Shown: positions 44,045-52,508, counted from the stretch's first letter. The stretch is 64,000 bases of DNA from Streptomyces anulatus (GCF_000721175.1 NZ_JOEZ01000006.1:1-64000), one strand, 5' to 3'. Numbers and translations: made by a program. The notes: generated by a model not told the origin, from the letters alone.

Positions 44045-44820
44045 TGGCTACCCCGACCCTGGACAAGACCGACGGGACCGCGAAGCCCGAAGCCGGCTTC
44101 GCCGACTCCCCGTTCATCACCGCCACGTTCCGGATCCGCCGCTTCAACCCGGAGGTCTCCGACGAGGTCCAGTGGCAGGACTTCCAGATCGAGATCGACC
44201 CGAAGGAGCGTGTCCTCGACGCCCTTCACAAGATCAAGTGGGAGCTCGACGGGACCCTCACGTTCCGCCGTTCCTGCGCGCACGGCATCTGCGGTTCCGA
44301 CGCGATGCGGATCAACGGCAAGAACCGGCTCGCCTGCAAGACGCTGATCAAGGACATCAACCCGGACAAGCCGATCACGGTCGAGGCCATAAAGGGCCTC
44401 ACGGTCCTCAAGGACCTCGTGGTCGACATGGACCCGTTCTTCCAGGCGTACCGCGACGTCATGCCCTTCCTCGTCACCAAGGGGAACGAGCCGACCCGCG
44501 AGCGCCTGCAGTCCGCCGAGGACCGCGAGCGGTTCGACGACACCACCAAGTGCATCCTGTGCGCCGCGTGCACGTCCTCGTGCCCGGTGTTCTGGAACGA
44601 CGGCCAGTACTTCGGCCCGGCGGCGATCGTCAACGCGCACCGCTTCATCTTCGACTCGCGCGACGAGGCCGGCGAGCAGCGGCTGGAGATCCTCAACGAC
44701 CGTGACGGTGTGTGGCGTTGCCGCACCACGTTCAACTGCACGGACGCCTGCCCGCGTGGCATCGAGGTCACCAAGGCGATCCAGGAGGTGAAGCGCGCGC
44801 TCATCACGCGTCGCTTCTGA
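44044..44820 (+). CDS. sdhB: succinate dehydrogenase iron-sulfur subunit
   Basis: A 258-residue electron-transfer subunit. The 2Fe-2S ligands are in RRSCAHGICGSDAMRINGKNRLAC. The 4Fe-4S and 3Fe-4S ligands are in CILCAACTSSCPVFW and CTDACPRGIEV. Its start is coupled to the end of sdhA, and the operon ends in a hairpin terminator 26 bp after the stop codon. It connects flavin to the membrane haem and quinone. Confidence 0.96.
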   Translation: MATPTLDKTDGTAKPEAGFADSPFITATFRIRRFNPEVSDEVQWQDFQIEIDPKERVLDALHKIKWELDGTLTFRRSCAHGICGSDAMRINGKNRLACKTLIKDINPDKPITVEAIKGLTVLKDLVVDMDPFFQAYRDVMPFLVTKGNEPTRERLQSAEDRERFDDTTKCILCAACTSSCPVFWNDGQYFGPAAIVNAHRFIFDSRDEAGEQRLEILNDRDGVWRCRTTFNCTDACPRGIEVTKAIQEVKRALITRRF

Positions 44821-44846
44821 CCCTTCCGTAACGCTTGTTACGTCGA

Positions 44847-44890
44847 CAGGCCCCGCCCCTCAGCCTCATCGCTGCCGGGGGCGGGGCCTG
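44847..44890 (+). terminator. terminator of the sdh operon
   Basis: Perfect 13-bp arms (CAGGCCCCGCCCC at 44847-44859, complement at 44878-44890) with an 18-nt loop. Confidence 0.85.
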
Positions 44891-44960
44891 TTGCTGCGCC
44901 GGGGCCGCACGGGCGGTACGGTTCAGCGGAGCTGAAGACCGAAAGAGAACGGGGATCGTC

Positions 44961-45563
44961 GTGAGCGAGCCGAATCCGTACGCGGACGACGCGTACAAGT
45001 GGGGCCCGCCCCAGCAGCCGGGCCACCAGCCGACCGTGGCCGACGGCCAGGGGTACGGCTACCCGGCGCCGGGCGCCCCGCCGGCGTACGGCTATCCGCA
45101 GCCGCTGCCGGAGTCCGCGGCTCAGCCCGGCCCCGGTTACGGGTACCCCGGCGCGGCGCAGCCGACGATGCCCGGCCAGTACCTCCCGGTGCCGCTGGGC
45201 GCGCCGGGCCAGGGCGGCGGCGTCCCGGTGCTGTCGATCGGCGACATCACCGTGATGAGTGACGCGATCGTCACCCCGTCCGGGGCGATGCCGCTCAAGG
45301 GCGCGGTCTGGACGGCCACGGACATGTCGCGCACGGAGGAGAAGATCCCCGCGCACGCGGTCGTGCTGGCGATCATCTTCGCGCTGTTCTGCCTGATCGG
45401 TCTGCTGTTCCTGCTGATGAAGGAGAAGCGGACCACCGGCTTCATCCAGGTCACGGTCACCAGCGGCGGCCGGCACCACTCCACGATGATCCCGGCCATG
45501 GGTCCGTACACCTTCCCCGCGGTGATGGGCCAGCTCAACCAGGCCCGTTCCATGAGCGCCTGA
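44961..45563 (+). CDS. hypothetical single-pass membrane protein with Pro/Tyr/Gly-rich N-terminus
   Basis: A 200-residue protein. Residues 1 to about 75 are low complexity with repeated GYGYP and PAYGYP motifs. A short beta-like segment follows (VLSIGDITVMSDAIVTPSGAMPLKGAVWTATD). One membrane helix (AVVLAIIFALFCLIGLLFLLM) follows, and then a small basic domain (KEKRTTGFIQVTVTSGGRHHSTMIP). Similar proteins are common in Streptomyces, with no known function. GTG 44961 follows a GGGGA. It probably forms an operon with the next gene, which starts 17 bp after its stop codon. Confidence 0.75.
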   Translation: MSEPNPYADDAYKWGPPQQPGHQPTVADGQGYGYPAPGAPPAYGYPQPLPESAAQPGPGYGYPGAAQPTMPGQYLPVPLGAPGQGGGVPVLSIGDITVMSDAIVTPSGAMPLKGAVWTATDMSRTEEKIPAHAVVLAIIFALFCLIGLLFLLMKEKRTTGFIQVTVTSGGRHHSTMIPAMGPYTFPAVMGQLNQARSMSA

Positions 45564-45579
45564 GTCACGGAGCCCGCCC

Positions 45580-46452
45580 ATGGCACGTTTCGAGCACACG
45601 GTCTCCGTCGCCGCCCTGGACCGCGGCTGGTTCGAGGAGGCCGCCGGCGTCGTGGTGGGCCTCCTCGACGCCTCCCGGGAGCAGGACGGGGCGATCCTGC
45701 TGGCCGACGGGCGGGCCGTGGACGGCGTCCGGCTGCTGAAGGGACGTCACCTGCAGCCGGGGGCCCGGTACGCGGGCGTCCCGGAGCCGGGCGAGGCGGA
45801 CGGCACGGAGCGGACGCCCGCGTCCTCGGACGCTCCCCCGGTGTCGGAGGCGGCCGTCCTGCGGGAGTGGCGGCCCTTGCGCTCCATAGAGGTGGAGAGC
45901 CTCATGGAGGAGGAGTCGCTCTCCGTCCGGGCGAAGATACGGCTGCGCGATCCGCTGACCCCGAGGGCCCTGGAGCTCTCCGTGTCCGGGCACAACCCGA
46001 AGGGCGGTTCGCTGTACCGCTTCTCGGGGCGCGGCAAGGCCGATCTGGCCGCCTGGTGGGCGGCGGTGGACCGGCCGCACGCGGCACCTCCGGCCGCCCG
46101 GCCCCCGGTGGCCGGGACGGCGGTTCACCGGCTGGGCAAGGCCCGTCTGACGGTCACCCCGCGCCGGACCGAGGACGGTTCCTGGCGGGTCTCCGTGGTG
46201 CTGGGCGTGCGCGGGCGGTGGCTGCTGCGGCCGGTGGGCGCGGTGGCGCTGTTCTTCGCCCGGGGCCCGATGACGCGGGGCTTCCGGGAGGCGGTGGAGA
46301 GTGCGGCCGAGGAGTGGAACACGGCGCTCGCGGAGCTGACACCGCTGCACGGCGAGGCGTTGCGCACGGAGATCGCCGACGCGCTGACGGAGCCGGCCGA
46401 ACGGCCCGAGCCGACCGGGTCGGCCGAACCGGCCGAGCGCAAGGCTCTTTGA
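45580..46452 (+). CDS. hypothetical protein
   Basis: A 290-residue protein beginning MARFEHTVSVAALDRGWFEEAAGVVVGLLDASREQDGA. I see no recognised domain. It appears alpha/beta, with hydrophobic stretches too short or charged for a clear membrane helix (LLRPVGAVALFFARGPMTRGF is the best candidate), and a Pro/Glu-rich tail. It lies in tandem with the upstream membrane protein gene. No function is proposed. Confidence 0.6.
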   Translation: MARFEHTVSVAALDRGWFEEAAGVVVGLLDASREQDGAILLADGRAVDGVRLLKGRHLQPGARYAGVPEPGEADGTERTPASSDAPPVSEAAVLREWRPLRSIEVESLMEEESLSVRAKIRLRDPLTPRALELSVSGHNPKGGSLYRFSGRGKADLAAWWAAVDRPHAAPPAARPPVAGTAVHRLGKARLTVTPRRTEDGSWRVSVVLGVRGRWLLRPVGAVALFFARGPMTRGFREAVESAAEEWNTALAELTPLHGEALRTEIADALTEPAERPEPTGSAEPAERKAL

Positions 46453-46471
46453 TCATCCTTCTGTAGACCGA

Positions 46472-46540
46472 GACCCCTTCTTGAACATGTTCAAGAAGGG
46501 GTCTACAGTCATGCCCACGAGCATTTTTGAACGCGTTCAA
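46472..46540. promoter_or_regulatory. double TetR-type operator with embedded promoter
   Basis: Two palindromes share the form TTGAAC-N2-GTTCAA: 46481-46494 (inside a perfect 32-bp palindrome, 46472-46503) and 46527-46540, centres 46 bp apart. TTGAAC at 46481 and TACAGT at 46504-46509 are 17 bp apart and read as -35 and -10 boxes, so the first operator covers the -35 and the second lies downstream of the start point. The unit ends with a TetR gene, the likely ligand. Confidence 0.75.
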
Positions 46541-46553
46541 GGGAGGGTGGGGC

Positions 46554-46988
46554 ATGGACCTCACTGTTGTCGCGTACGTCATCTACCTGCTGATCAGCGT
46601 GGCGCTCACCGTCTGGGTCGCCCGCACACTCAGCCGCAACGGGCGGATCTTCCTCGCCGATGTGCTGCACGGGAACGAGAAGCTCGCCGAAGCCGTCAAC
46701 CACCTGCTGGTGGTGGGCTTCTACCTGGTCAACCTCGGGTTCGTCACGCTCTACCTCAAGAACGCCGACGGGGTGGCCGACGCCCGCGAGCTGTTCGAGG
46801 CCCTCTCGGTGAAGGTCGGCGTGGTCCTGCTGGTGCTCGGCGTCATGCACCTGGGCAACGTGTGGGTGCTCAGCCGGATCCGCCGCCGCAGCGCCCTGGA
46901 GCGCGAACAGACCCCGCCCGTACCGCCGCAGGGCTGGACGCCGCCGGGGCCCCAGGGCCAGTGGGCAGCGCCCGCGCCCGGGCAGTGA
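46554..46988 (+). CDS. small membrane protein, function unknown
   Basis: A 144-residue protein with three predicted membrane helices (LTVVAYVIYLLISVALTVWVA, LLVVGFYLVNLGFVTLYL, VGVVLLVLGVMHLGNVWVL) and a Pro/Gln-rich cytoplasmic tail. ATG 46554 follows GGGAGGGTGGGG. It is the first gene after the double operator and overlaps the DCC gene by 4 bp (GTGA). With the TetR gene it forms a three-gene autoregulated unit. The role is unknown. Confidence 0.8.
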   Translation: MDLTVVAYVIYLLISVALTVWVARTLSRNGRIFLADVLHGNEKLAEAVNHLLVVGFYLVNLGFVTLYLKNADGVADARELFEALSVKVGVVLLVLGVMHLGNVWVLSRIRRRSALEREQTPPVPPQGWTPPGPQGQWAAPAPGQ

Positions 46989-47419
46989 ATCCGGTGACCG
47001 GGCCCGCCCCCGTACGCCGGCTCACCGTCCTCCACGACGCGCGGTGCCCGCTCTGCGTCCACCTGCGGCACTGGCTCCAGCGGCAGCGGCAGCTCGTACC
47101 GCTGGACTTCGTACCGGCCGGATCGGCCGAGGCCTGGCGGCGGTTCCCGGAGTTGGACCATGCGGCGACGCTCCAGGAGATCACCGTGGTCGGCGACCTG
47201 GGGCAGGTCTACCGGGAGGCCTCGGCCTGGATCGTCTGCCTGTGGGCGCTCGCCGAGTACCGCTCCAGGGCCCACTGGCTGACCACCCCGGCGGGCCGGC
47301 CCTTCGCCCGGGGCACCGTGCTGGCCGCCGCCCGCTACCGCTCCAGGGTTCTGCCGCCCTGCGCCCCCGGGGCCCGGGAGTGCGGCGCCCCACCCGGAGG
47401 GCCGTGGGGTCCCCGTTAA
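46985..47419 (+). CDS. DCC-family thiol-disulfide oxidoreductase-like protein (DUF393)
   Basis: A 144-residue protein with the family motif DARCPLC (DxxCPLC) at the start of a thioredoxin-like fold: RLTVLHDARCPLCVHLRHWLQ, followed by LDFVPAGS, EITVVGDLGQVYREASAWIVCLWAL and LAAARYRSRV. Members are assumed to act on disulfides or lipoyl-type substrates. It starts at GTG overlapping the previous stop codon and lies 10 bp before the TetR gene, so it is in the TetR-controlled unit. Confidence 0.83.
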   Translation: MNPVTGPAPVRRLTVLHDARCPLCVHLRHWLQRQRQLVPLDFVPAGSAEAWRRFPELDHAATLQEITVVGDLGQVYREASAWIVCLWALAEYRSRAHWLTTPAGRPFARGTVLAAARYRSRVLPPCAPGARECGAPPGGPWGPR

Positions 47420-47429
47420 CCTTGGGCCC

Positions 47430-48164
47430 GTGGTGAAGGAAGAGAAGAACGTGCAGGAGAACAAGCCGGCCAAGGCCGCGAAGAGCGAGCAGACCCGCAC
47501 GCTGATTCTCGAGACGGCGCTCCGGCTCTTCGCGGAGCGCGGCTACGACCGGACGACGATGCGGGCCATCGCCCAGGAGGCGGGCGTCTCGGTCGGGAAC
47601 GCCTACTACTACTTCTCCTCCAAGGAGCACCTGGTCCAGGGCTTCTACGACCGGATCGCCGGCGAACACGCGGCGGCGGTCCGGCCCGTGCTGGAGGGCG
47701 ACGGTGATCTGACCGTACGCATCAGGGGCGTGCTGCTCGGGTGGCTGGACGTGGCGGAGCCGTACCACCGCTTCGCCGCGCAGTTCTTCAAGAACGCGGC
47801 CGATCCCGACAGTCCGCTCTCCCCGTTCTCCGAGGACTCGGTGACCGCCCGGGACGCGGCGATCTCCATCCACGAGCGCTGTATCGCCGGGGCGGAGGTC
47901 AGGAGCGACCCGGAACTGGCTCCGCTGCTGCCGCAGCTGATGTGGCTGATGCAGATGGGGCTGGTGCTGTTCTGGGTGTACGACCGCTCCGAGGGCGCGG
48001 AGCGCAGCCGCCGGCTGGTCGAGCGCAGCGCGCCGATCGCCGCACGGGCGATCGCGCTCTCCCGGTTCCGGGTGCTGCGACCGCTGGTGCGGCAGATCCA
48101 CGCGCTGCTGGTGGAGTTCTGGCCGGGTACGGCGACGGCCGGGGCCCGGGCGGAACGCCCCTGA
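47430..48164 (+). CDS. TetR-family transcriptional regulator
   Basis: Up to 244 residues. The N-terminal HTH reads ILETALRLFAERGYDRTTMRAIAQEAGVSVGNAYYYFSSKEHLVQGFY, the standard TetR recognition helix and following YYYF. The rest is the helical ligand domain. GTG 47430 opens the frame, but GTG 47451 with GGAAGAG upstream would remove a Lys/Glu-rich leader and may be the true start. As the last gene of a three-gene unit headed by two TTGAAC-N2-GTTCAA palindromes, it most probably represses its own operon. The ligand is unknown; the gene to its right converges. Confidence 0.92.
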   Translation: MVKEEKNVQENKPAKAAKSEQTRTLILETALRLFAERGYDRTTMRAIAQEAGVSVGNAYYYFSSKEHLVQGFYDRIAGEHAAAVRPVLEGDGDLTVRIRGVLLGWLDVAEPYHRFAAQFFKNAADPDSPLSPFSEDSVTARDAAISIHERCIAGAEVRSDPELAPLLPQLMWLMQMGLVLFWVYDRSEGAERSRRLVERSAPIAARAIALSRFRVLRPLVRQIHALLVEFWPGTATAGARAERP

Positions 48165-48183
48165 GCCCCGGCCGGCCGGCCGG

Positions 48184-49737
48184 TCAGATCCAGCTGAGCT
48201 CCCACAGGCGCCAGGTGCCGGTGCCGTCGGAGAGGTACTGGGAGCCGGCGACGTCGGACTTGGCGACGACGTAGTCCTTCTTCTGCCACAGCGGCAGCAG
48301 GGGAACGTCCTCGCCGACCAGGGACTGCATCTCCTTGAAGTCGTTCGAGGTCCGGCTGCGGTCGCTGAACTGCTGCGTGGCGGCGATCAGCTGGTCCATC
48401 TTCTTGCTGGAGTAGCCGCTGTGCAGGACGTTCCCGGTGCCGACGAGCGGCTGGCTGAAGGTGTCGGGGTCCGGGAAGTCGGGGAACCAGCCGACGGTGT
48501 ACATGTCGTACTTACCGGCCGCGTACTCCTTCTGGTACTTCGTCCACTCCACGGCCTTGACCGAGACCTTGAACAGCCCGTCCTTCTCCATCTGACGGCG
48601 CAGTTCGGCGGTCTCCTTGGTGTACATGTCGCCCTCGCGGTACGCGAAGTCGATGGCGACCGGCGTCTCCACCCCGGCCTGCTCCAGCAGCTGCGCGGCG
48701 CGCTGGGGGTCGGTGGAAGGGTATGCGTCGAAGAACGGGGTGCTGTGCCCGATGTAGCCGGTGGGGATCAGCGAGTACAGCGGGTCGACCGTGCCCTGGT
48801 AGACCTTGCGGATCAGGGGGCCCCGGTCCAGGAGCGCGGCGACCGCCTGGCGGACCTTCTTGTCCCCGAACGGCGAGTTCTCACGGGAGTTGAAGATGAT
48901 GTTGCGGATCTCGGCGCTGGCCGCCTCGGTCACCCGCACGTCCGGGTCGTTCGCGTTCAGTTCGGCGAGCGTCTCCGAGGGCAGCTGACGGTGGGCGATG
49001 TCCACCTCGCCGCCGTCCCAGGACGTCTGCAGGTCCTCGGAGGTCTTGAAGTAGCGGATGGTGACCGCCTCGCCGGTCTTCTTGAGCGCACCCCTGTACC
49101 GCAGGTTCGGCACCAGCTCGGCGCGGTTCCCCGCCTCGTACGCCTTGAGGACGTACGGGCCGGAGCCGTCGGCCTGGCTGCCCGGACGGAGCTCGTCCGC
49201 CGGGTACTTGGTGGGGTCGACGATCGCCGCGGCGCCGGTGGCGATCTTCTGCGGGAAGGTCGCGTCCTTGGCGGACAGGTTGAACGTGATCGTGCGGCCC
49301 TCGGTCGTCACCGACTTGAGCGTGGGGAAGAGACCCGCGGGGCCGACGTCCGACTTGATCGTGAAGATCCGGTCGAAGGAGTGCTTGACGTCCTCGGCGG
49401 TGATCTTGCGGCCGTTGGTGAAGGTCAGGTCGTCACGGAGCTTGCACTGGTACGTCTGGAGCTTCTGACCGACGAATCCGCAGCTCTCGGCGGCGTCCGG
49501 TTCCGGCGTCACGGCACCGGGCTTGAAGGTCATCAGCGACTGGTAGATGTTGCTGTAGATCGCCCAGGAACCCGCGTCGTACGCACCGGCCGGGTCGAGG
49601 GAGGTGACGACGTCCGATGTCCCGACCGTGATCGCGTCGGTGTTCGCCTTCCCCGACGGGAGCAGTTGCCAGGCGCCGACGCCTGCGATGACCAATACCG
49701 CGAAAATCGCGAGAATCCGTACCCGGACCGACCGCAT
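48184..49737 (-). CDS. peptide-type ABC transporter solute-binding protein (SBP family 5)
   Basis: A 517-residue extracellular binding protein. A hydrophobic N-terminus (VRILAIFAVLVIAGVGAWQLL) without a lipobox Cys suggests a signal anchor rather than a lipoprotein. The SBP_bac_5 blocks are TDAITVGTSDVVTSLDPAGAYDAGSW, LRDDLTFTNGRKITAEDVKHSFDRI, VRQAVAALLDRGPLIRKVYQG and YDMYTVGWFPDFPDPDTFSQPL. ATG 49737 follows GGGAGAG at 8 nt; the longer frame is not supported. No permease or ATPase gene is adjacent, so it relies on a transporter encoded elsewhere or acts alone. Confidence 0.9.
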   Translation of the reverse strand: MRSVRVRILAIFAVLVIAGVGAWQLLPSGKANTDAITVGTSDVVTSLDPAGAYDAGSWAIYSNIYQSLMTFKPGAVTPEPDAAESCGFVGQKLQTYQCKLRDDLTFTNGRKITAEDVKHSFDRIFTIKSDVGPAGLFPTLKSVTTEGRTITFNLSAKDATFPQKIATGAAAIVDPTKYPADELRPGSQADGSGPYVLKAYEAGNRAELVPNLRYRGALKKTGEAVTIRYFKTSEDLQTSWDGGEVDIAHRQLPSETLAELNANDPDVRVTEAASAEIRNIIFNSRENSPFGDKKVRQAVAALLDRGPLIRKVYQGTVDPLYSLIPTGYIGHSTPFFDAYPSTDPQRAAQLLEQAGVETPVAIDFAYREGDMYTKETAELRRQMEKDGLFKVSVKAVEWTKYQKEYAAGKYDMYTVGWFPDFPDPDTFSQPLVGTGNVLHSGYSSKKMDQLIAATQQFSDRSRTSNDFKEMQSLVGEDVPLLPLWQKKDYVVAKSDVAGSQYLSDGTGTWRLWELSWI

Positions 49738-50033
49738 TGCCGTGCTCTCCCTTACCAGCCCCACCTCGGCAGTAGCGCTCAGACGCGCACATCGCCGCAT
49801 GTTCGCACTCACCCAATCACACGATTTTCACATCTGGAAGAGTAAATGGGGCACTCACAGCCTTTTGTTGGACACGTGCGGGCACCCCTGTCCGAAAAGG
49901 CTGTTTCCTGCCCCCCACCTGCGGATTTCCGTAGCTGACGGTGACCCTTCGGTGTGGATTCCATGACGACGGATCCGGGGCCCCGGACCGTCGCACCCGC
50001 AACGGAACCAGAGCCCGATCCGCCGGACACGCC

Positions 50034-51437
50034 CTACGCCTGACGGGAGGCGAGCTCCACGACGGTGATGTCGGACGGGGCGCCCACCCGGACCGGCGGC
50101 CCCCAGGCGCCCGCGCCGCGCGAGACGAAGAGCTGGGTGTCGCCGTAGCGTTCGAGCCCGGCGACGGTGGGGTTGACCAGCCCGGCGAGGAGGCTGCCCG
50201 GCCAGAGCTGCCCGCCGTGGGTGTGGCCGGAGAGCTGGAGGTCGACGCCGTGCTCGACGGCGTCGTGGACGACGACGGGCTGGTGCGCGAGGAGGACGGC
50301 GGCGCGGCCCCGGTCCCGGTCGCCCAGCGCCCTGCCGAAGTCGGGCCCCTGCCCCTCGGTCTCGCCCGCGAGGTCGTTGACGCCGGCGAGGTCGAAGCCC
50401 TCGATCTCCACCCGGGCGTTCTCCAGCGGGATCAGGCCCAGTTCGCGGACGTGATCGACCCACTGCCCGGCGCCGGAGAAGTACTCGTGGTTGCCGGTGA
50501 CGAAGTAGCTGCCGTGCCGGGCGCGCAGGGCGGCCAGCGGTTCGGCGGCGGAGCCCAGGTCCGCGACGGACCCGTCGACGAGGTCGCCGACGACGGCGAC
50601 CAGGTCGGGCGAGGTCGCGTTGATCGTGTCGACGATCCGGCGGGTGTGGGCGCGGCCGAGGATCGGGCCGATGTGGATGTCGCTGACTACGGCGATCCGG
50701 AAGCCGTGGGCGGCGCGGGGCAGTTTGGCCAGCGGGACGGTGATCCGCTTGACGCTCGGCCCGCGCAGCCCCCCGTACGTGCCGTACCCGACGGTGGCAA
50801 GTCCGGCGGCGGCCGCCGCGCCGCCGACGACCCGGGAGACGAAGAGCCGCCGGGAGGGGCCAGGGGTGAGGGAGGGGGCGGGGGCGGGAGCCGGGCCGGT
50901 GGTGGCGGCCGGGGCTTCTCCGGCAGCTTTCTCCGACGGTTCCGTTTCCGGCTCCGCTTCGGGGGCCGTCGCGGGTTCGGATGCCGCGCGTCCCTCCGCT
51001 TCCGAGGGGGCCGATACGGCCGACGAACGGGAGAGCACCAGCTCTTCGCTACGGGGGCGGGTCTCCTCGGTGACCTCGGTGAGGGTTCCGGGAGCCGTTC
51101 CGCTTTGCGCGTCGCGCCGGGCGAGGACCCGCAGGAGGACCGGACGTACGACCTCGCCCACGAGCAGCGCCAGCGTCAGGTACAGCAGACAGGCCAGCCA
51201 CAGGAAACCCGGCCAGGCCAGCACCTGCTGGAGCCAGAAGGGGGCGCCCGCCCGGCCGGACGTCATGGCACCGACGCTCGACAGGGGCAGGACGAAGGCG
51301 GCGACGGTGCCCGCCCGCCGCAGCGGGCTGCCCGGAGCCGTCGTGTCACCGACGAAGCGCCGCCACAGATACCGGTGCACGGCGGCGAACAGCGCCAGCA
51401 CGACGAGCCCCACCAGAGCGAAGACCACTGCCGCCAT
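50034..51437 (-). CDS. membrane metallophosphoesterase
   Basis: A 467-residue protein. Four hydrophobic segments occupy about residues 1-105, then a charged Glu/Ala/Pro-rich linker, a Tat-like RRLFVSRVVGGAAAAAGLATVGYG, and a calcineurin-like domain. The metal motifs are VSDIHIGP, VVGDLVDG, VTGNHEY, a His in LLAHQPVVVH, and LSGHTHGGQLWP. This YkuE/YaeI-like class hydrolyses UDP-diacylglucosamine-like or other phosphodiesters at the membrane. It is followed upstream by the C-terminal piece of the disrupted SCO4848-type gene. Confidence 0.9.
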   Translation of the reverse strand: MAAVVFALVGLVVLALFAAVHRYLWRRFVGDTTAPGSPLRRAGTVAAFVLPLSSVGAMTSGRAGAPFWLQQVLAWPGFLWLACLLYLTLALLVGEVVRPVLLRVLARRDAQSGTAPGTLTEVTEETRPRSEELVLSRSSAVSAPSEAEGRAASEPATAPEAEPETEPSEKAAGEAPAATTGPAPAPAPSLTPGPSRRLFVSRVVGGAAAAAGLATVGYGTYGGLRGPSVKRITVPLAKLPRAAHGFRIAVVSDIHIGPILGRAHTRRIVDTINATSPDLVAVVGDLVDGSVADLGSAAEPLAALRARHGSYFVTGNHEYFSGAGQWVDHVRELGLIPLENARVEIEGFDLAGVNDLAGETEGQGPDFGRALGDRDRGRAAVLLAHQPVVVHDAVEHGVDLQLSGHTHGGQLWPGSLLAGLVNPTVAGLERYGDTQLFVSRGAGAWGPPVRVGAPSDITVVELASRQA

Positions 51438-51461
51438 CCGAGCTTCCCCACGTTCCCGTCG

Positions 51462-51629
51462 TCATGCGCGCTTGTCGCGCGAACCCCGGACTCCACGCAG
51501 CCCGATCACGCCGACCGCCGTCCCCAGAAGAAAGGACGTGATGGCGAGGAGCAGGTGCACCCAGAAGTACCCGGTCGGTTCGCCCGCGTCGTCGAAGGCG
51601 AGCCCGCTGCCGTCCTGCCACAGGTGCAC
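51462..51629 (-). pseudogene. C-terminal fragment of the disrupted SCO4848-family membrane protein gene
   Basis: Reads (V)HLWQDGSGLAFDDAGEPT, then a membrane helix (WVHLLLAITSFLLGTAVGVIGL) and a basic end (RGVRGSRDKRA). It aligns with residues about 29-79 of the intact copy at 51724-51963 and lacks the N-terminal helix. The matching N-terminal piece is at 54993-55076, same strand. Upstream of LWQDG the frame hits a TGA within five codons, so nothing longer is encoded. Confidence 0.85.
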
Positions 51630-51723
51630 AGGTAACCGTCAGCGTACAGACCCCAGCCGCCACGGCCAGGGGCACAGGTCGGATACTGGCAGGACCGACC
51701 CGCCTACCCCGGAAGGGCACCCC

Positions 51724-51963
51724 GTGAAGCTCAGCCGTCGCACGTCCTGGTTCCTGCTCGCGTTCGGTGCCTGGTCTTGGATGATCTGGATCACCTTTGC
51801 TCGGAACCTGTACAAGGACGCGAGCGGTCTCGCCTTCGACGACGCGGGCGACCCGACCGCCTACTTCTGGGTGCACCTGCTGCTCGCCGTGACGTCGTTC
51901 ATCCTAGGGACAGCGGTCGGCGTGATCGGCCTGAGGGGCGTACGAGCGAACGCGGGCAAGTAG
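51724..51963 (+). CDS. SCO4848-family small membrane protein, element-borne intact copy
   Basis: A 79-residue protein with two membrane helices: KLSRRTSWFLLAFGAWSWMIWITF and a second helix WVHLLLAVTSFILGTAVGVIGL. It starts at GTG with GGAAGGG upstream. It covers the whole length of the protein whose host gene is split by the element, but differs at many positions (WMIWITFARNLYKD versus WFIWITF...LWQD), so it is not a recent duplicate of the local gene. It lies about 90 bp inside the left junction, on the opposite strand to the disrupted gene, and likely supplies its lost function. Confidence 0.85.
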   Translation: MKLSRRTSWFLLAFGAWSWMIWITFARNLYKDASGLAFDDAGDPTAYFWVHLLLAVTSFILGTAVGVIGLRGVRANAGK

Positions 51964-52508
51964 AAAGCCCCGCCCATGCGCCTCGGGGAAGCGCACGGAC
52001 GGGGCCGTTGAGGCGTGGTCCCACTCGGTGATCGCGCCGCCGGACCGGCTGACGAGTGGCGGCGTCGCGCGACCACCACAGCCCCAGACGAGCGGGCAGC
52101 GAGTGCCCGAAGAACACCCCACGCCGTCTCGCTGCCCGTCCCGGCCGCCCGCCCTTCCTGCGGCGAAGCGTCCGGAGCGGGGCCTGTCCTCCCACCCCTG
52201 TCGTCTCGCACCGCCGCGATCACGGAAGGGGTGAGAAATCCGGGTGTGCGGCGCGCGGACCGGGAACCGCACCCGTTTTGTTCCACGCGGCTCACCCGGG
52301 CGTGGTCGGTGAAGACGCGCCGGAAGAGGTCGTGACCGGGGTTCAGGCCGGTGTGCCTCAGAGCCCAGTCCTGCGCCGCTTCCTGCCCCGACTGCGGGGC
52401 GGATTCCTCCTCGCAGTCGGGGGCGATGCAGAACAGTTCGTACGTCACCCCGCCCGACGGCTCATGGCGAATGGAGTGCTCGACGTACCCGTAGACAGCG
52501 CGGCTCAC
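51861..52508 (-). CDS. DUF7848-like protein with unrelated run-on tail
   Basis: The first 72 or so residues (MSRAVYGYVEHSIRHEP, ELFCIAPDCEEESAP, AAQDWALRHTGLNPGHDLFRRV) match the small DUF7848 proteins found in Streptomyces next to XRE regulators. The frame then runs on to 215 residues without a stop codon through sequence that has no family likeness and is antisense to the intact membrane-protein gene. The natural stop was probably lost at a rearrangement, and only the first third is meaningful. Its GTG start overlaps the stop of the upstream small gene (GTGA). Confidence 0.5.
   Translation of the reverse strand: MSRAVYGYVEHSIRHEPSGGVTYELFCIAPDCEEESAPQSGQEAAQDWALRHTGLNPGHDLFRRVFTDHARVSRVEQNGCGSRSARRTPGFLTPSVIAAVRDDRGGRTGPAPDASPQEGRAAGTGSETAWGVLRALAARSSGAVVVARRRHSSAGPAARSPSGTTPQRPRPCASPRRMGGAFYLPAFARTPLRPITPTAVPRMNDVTASSRCTQK

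Noticed and set aside
48184..49737. Solute-binding protein as part of a local transporter operon
   Set aside because: Neighbours are a convergent TetR gene and a metallophosphoesterase; no permease or ATPase lies next to it.
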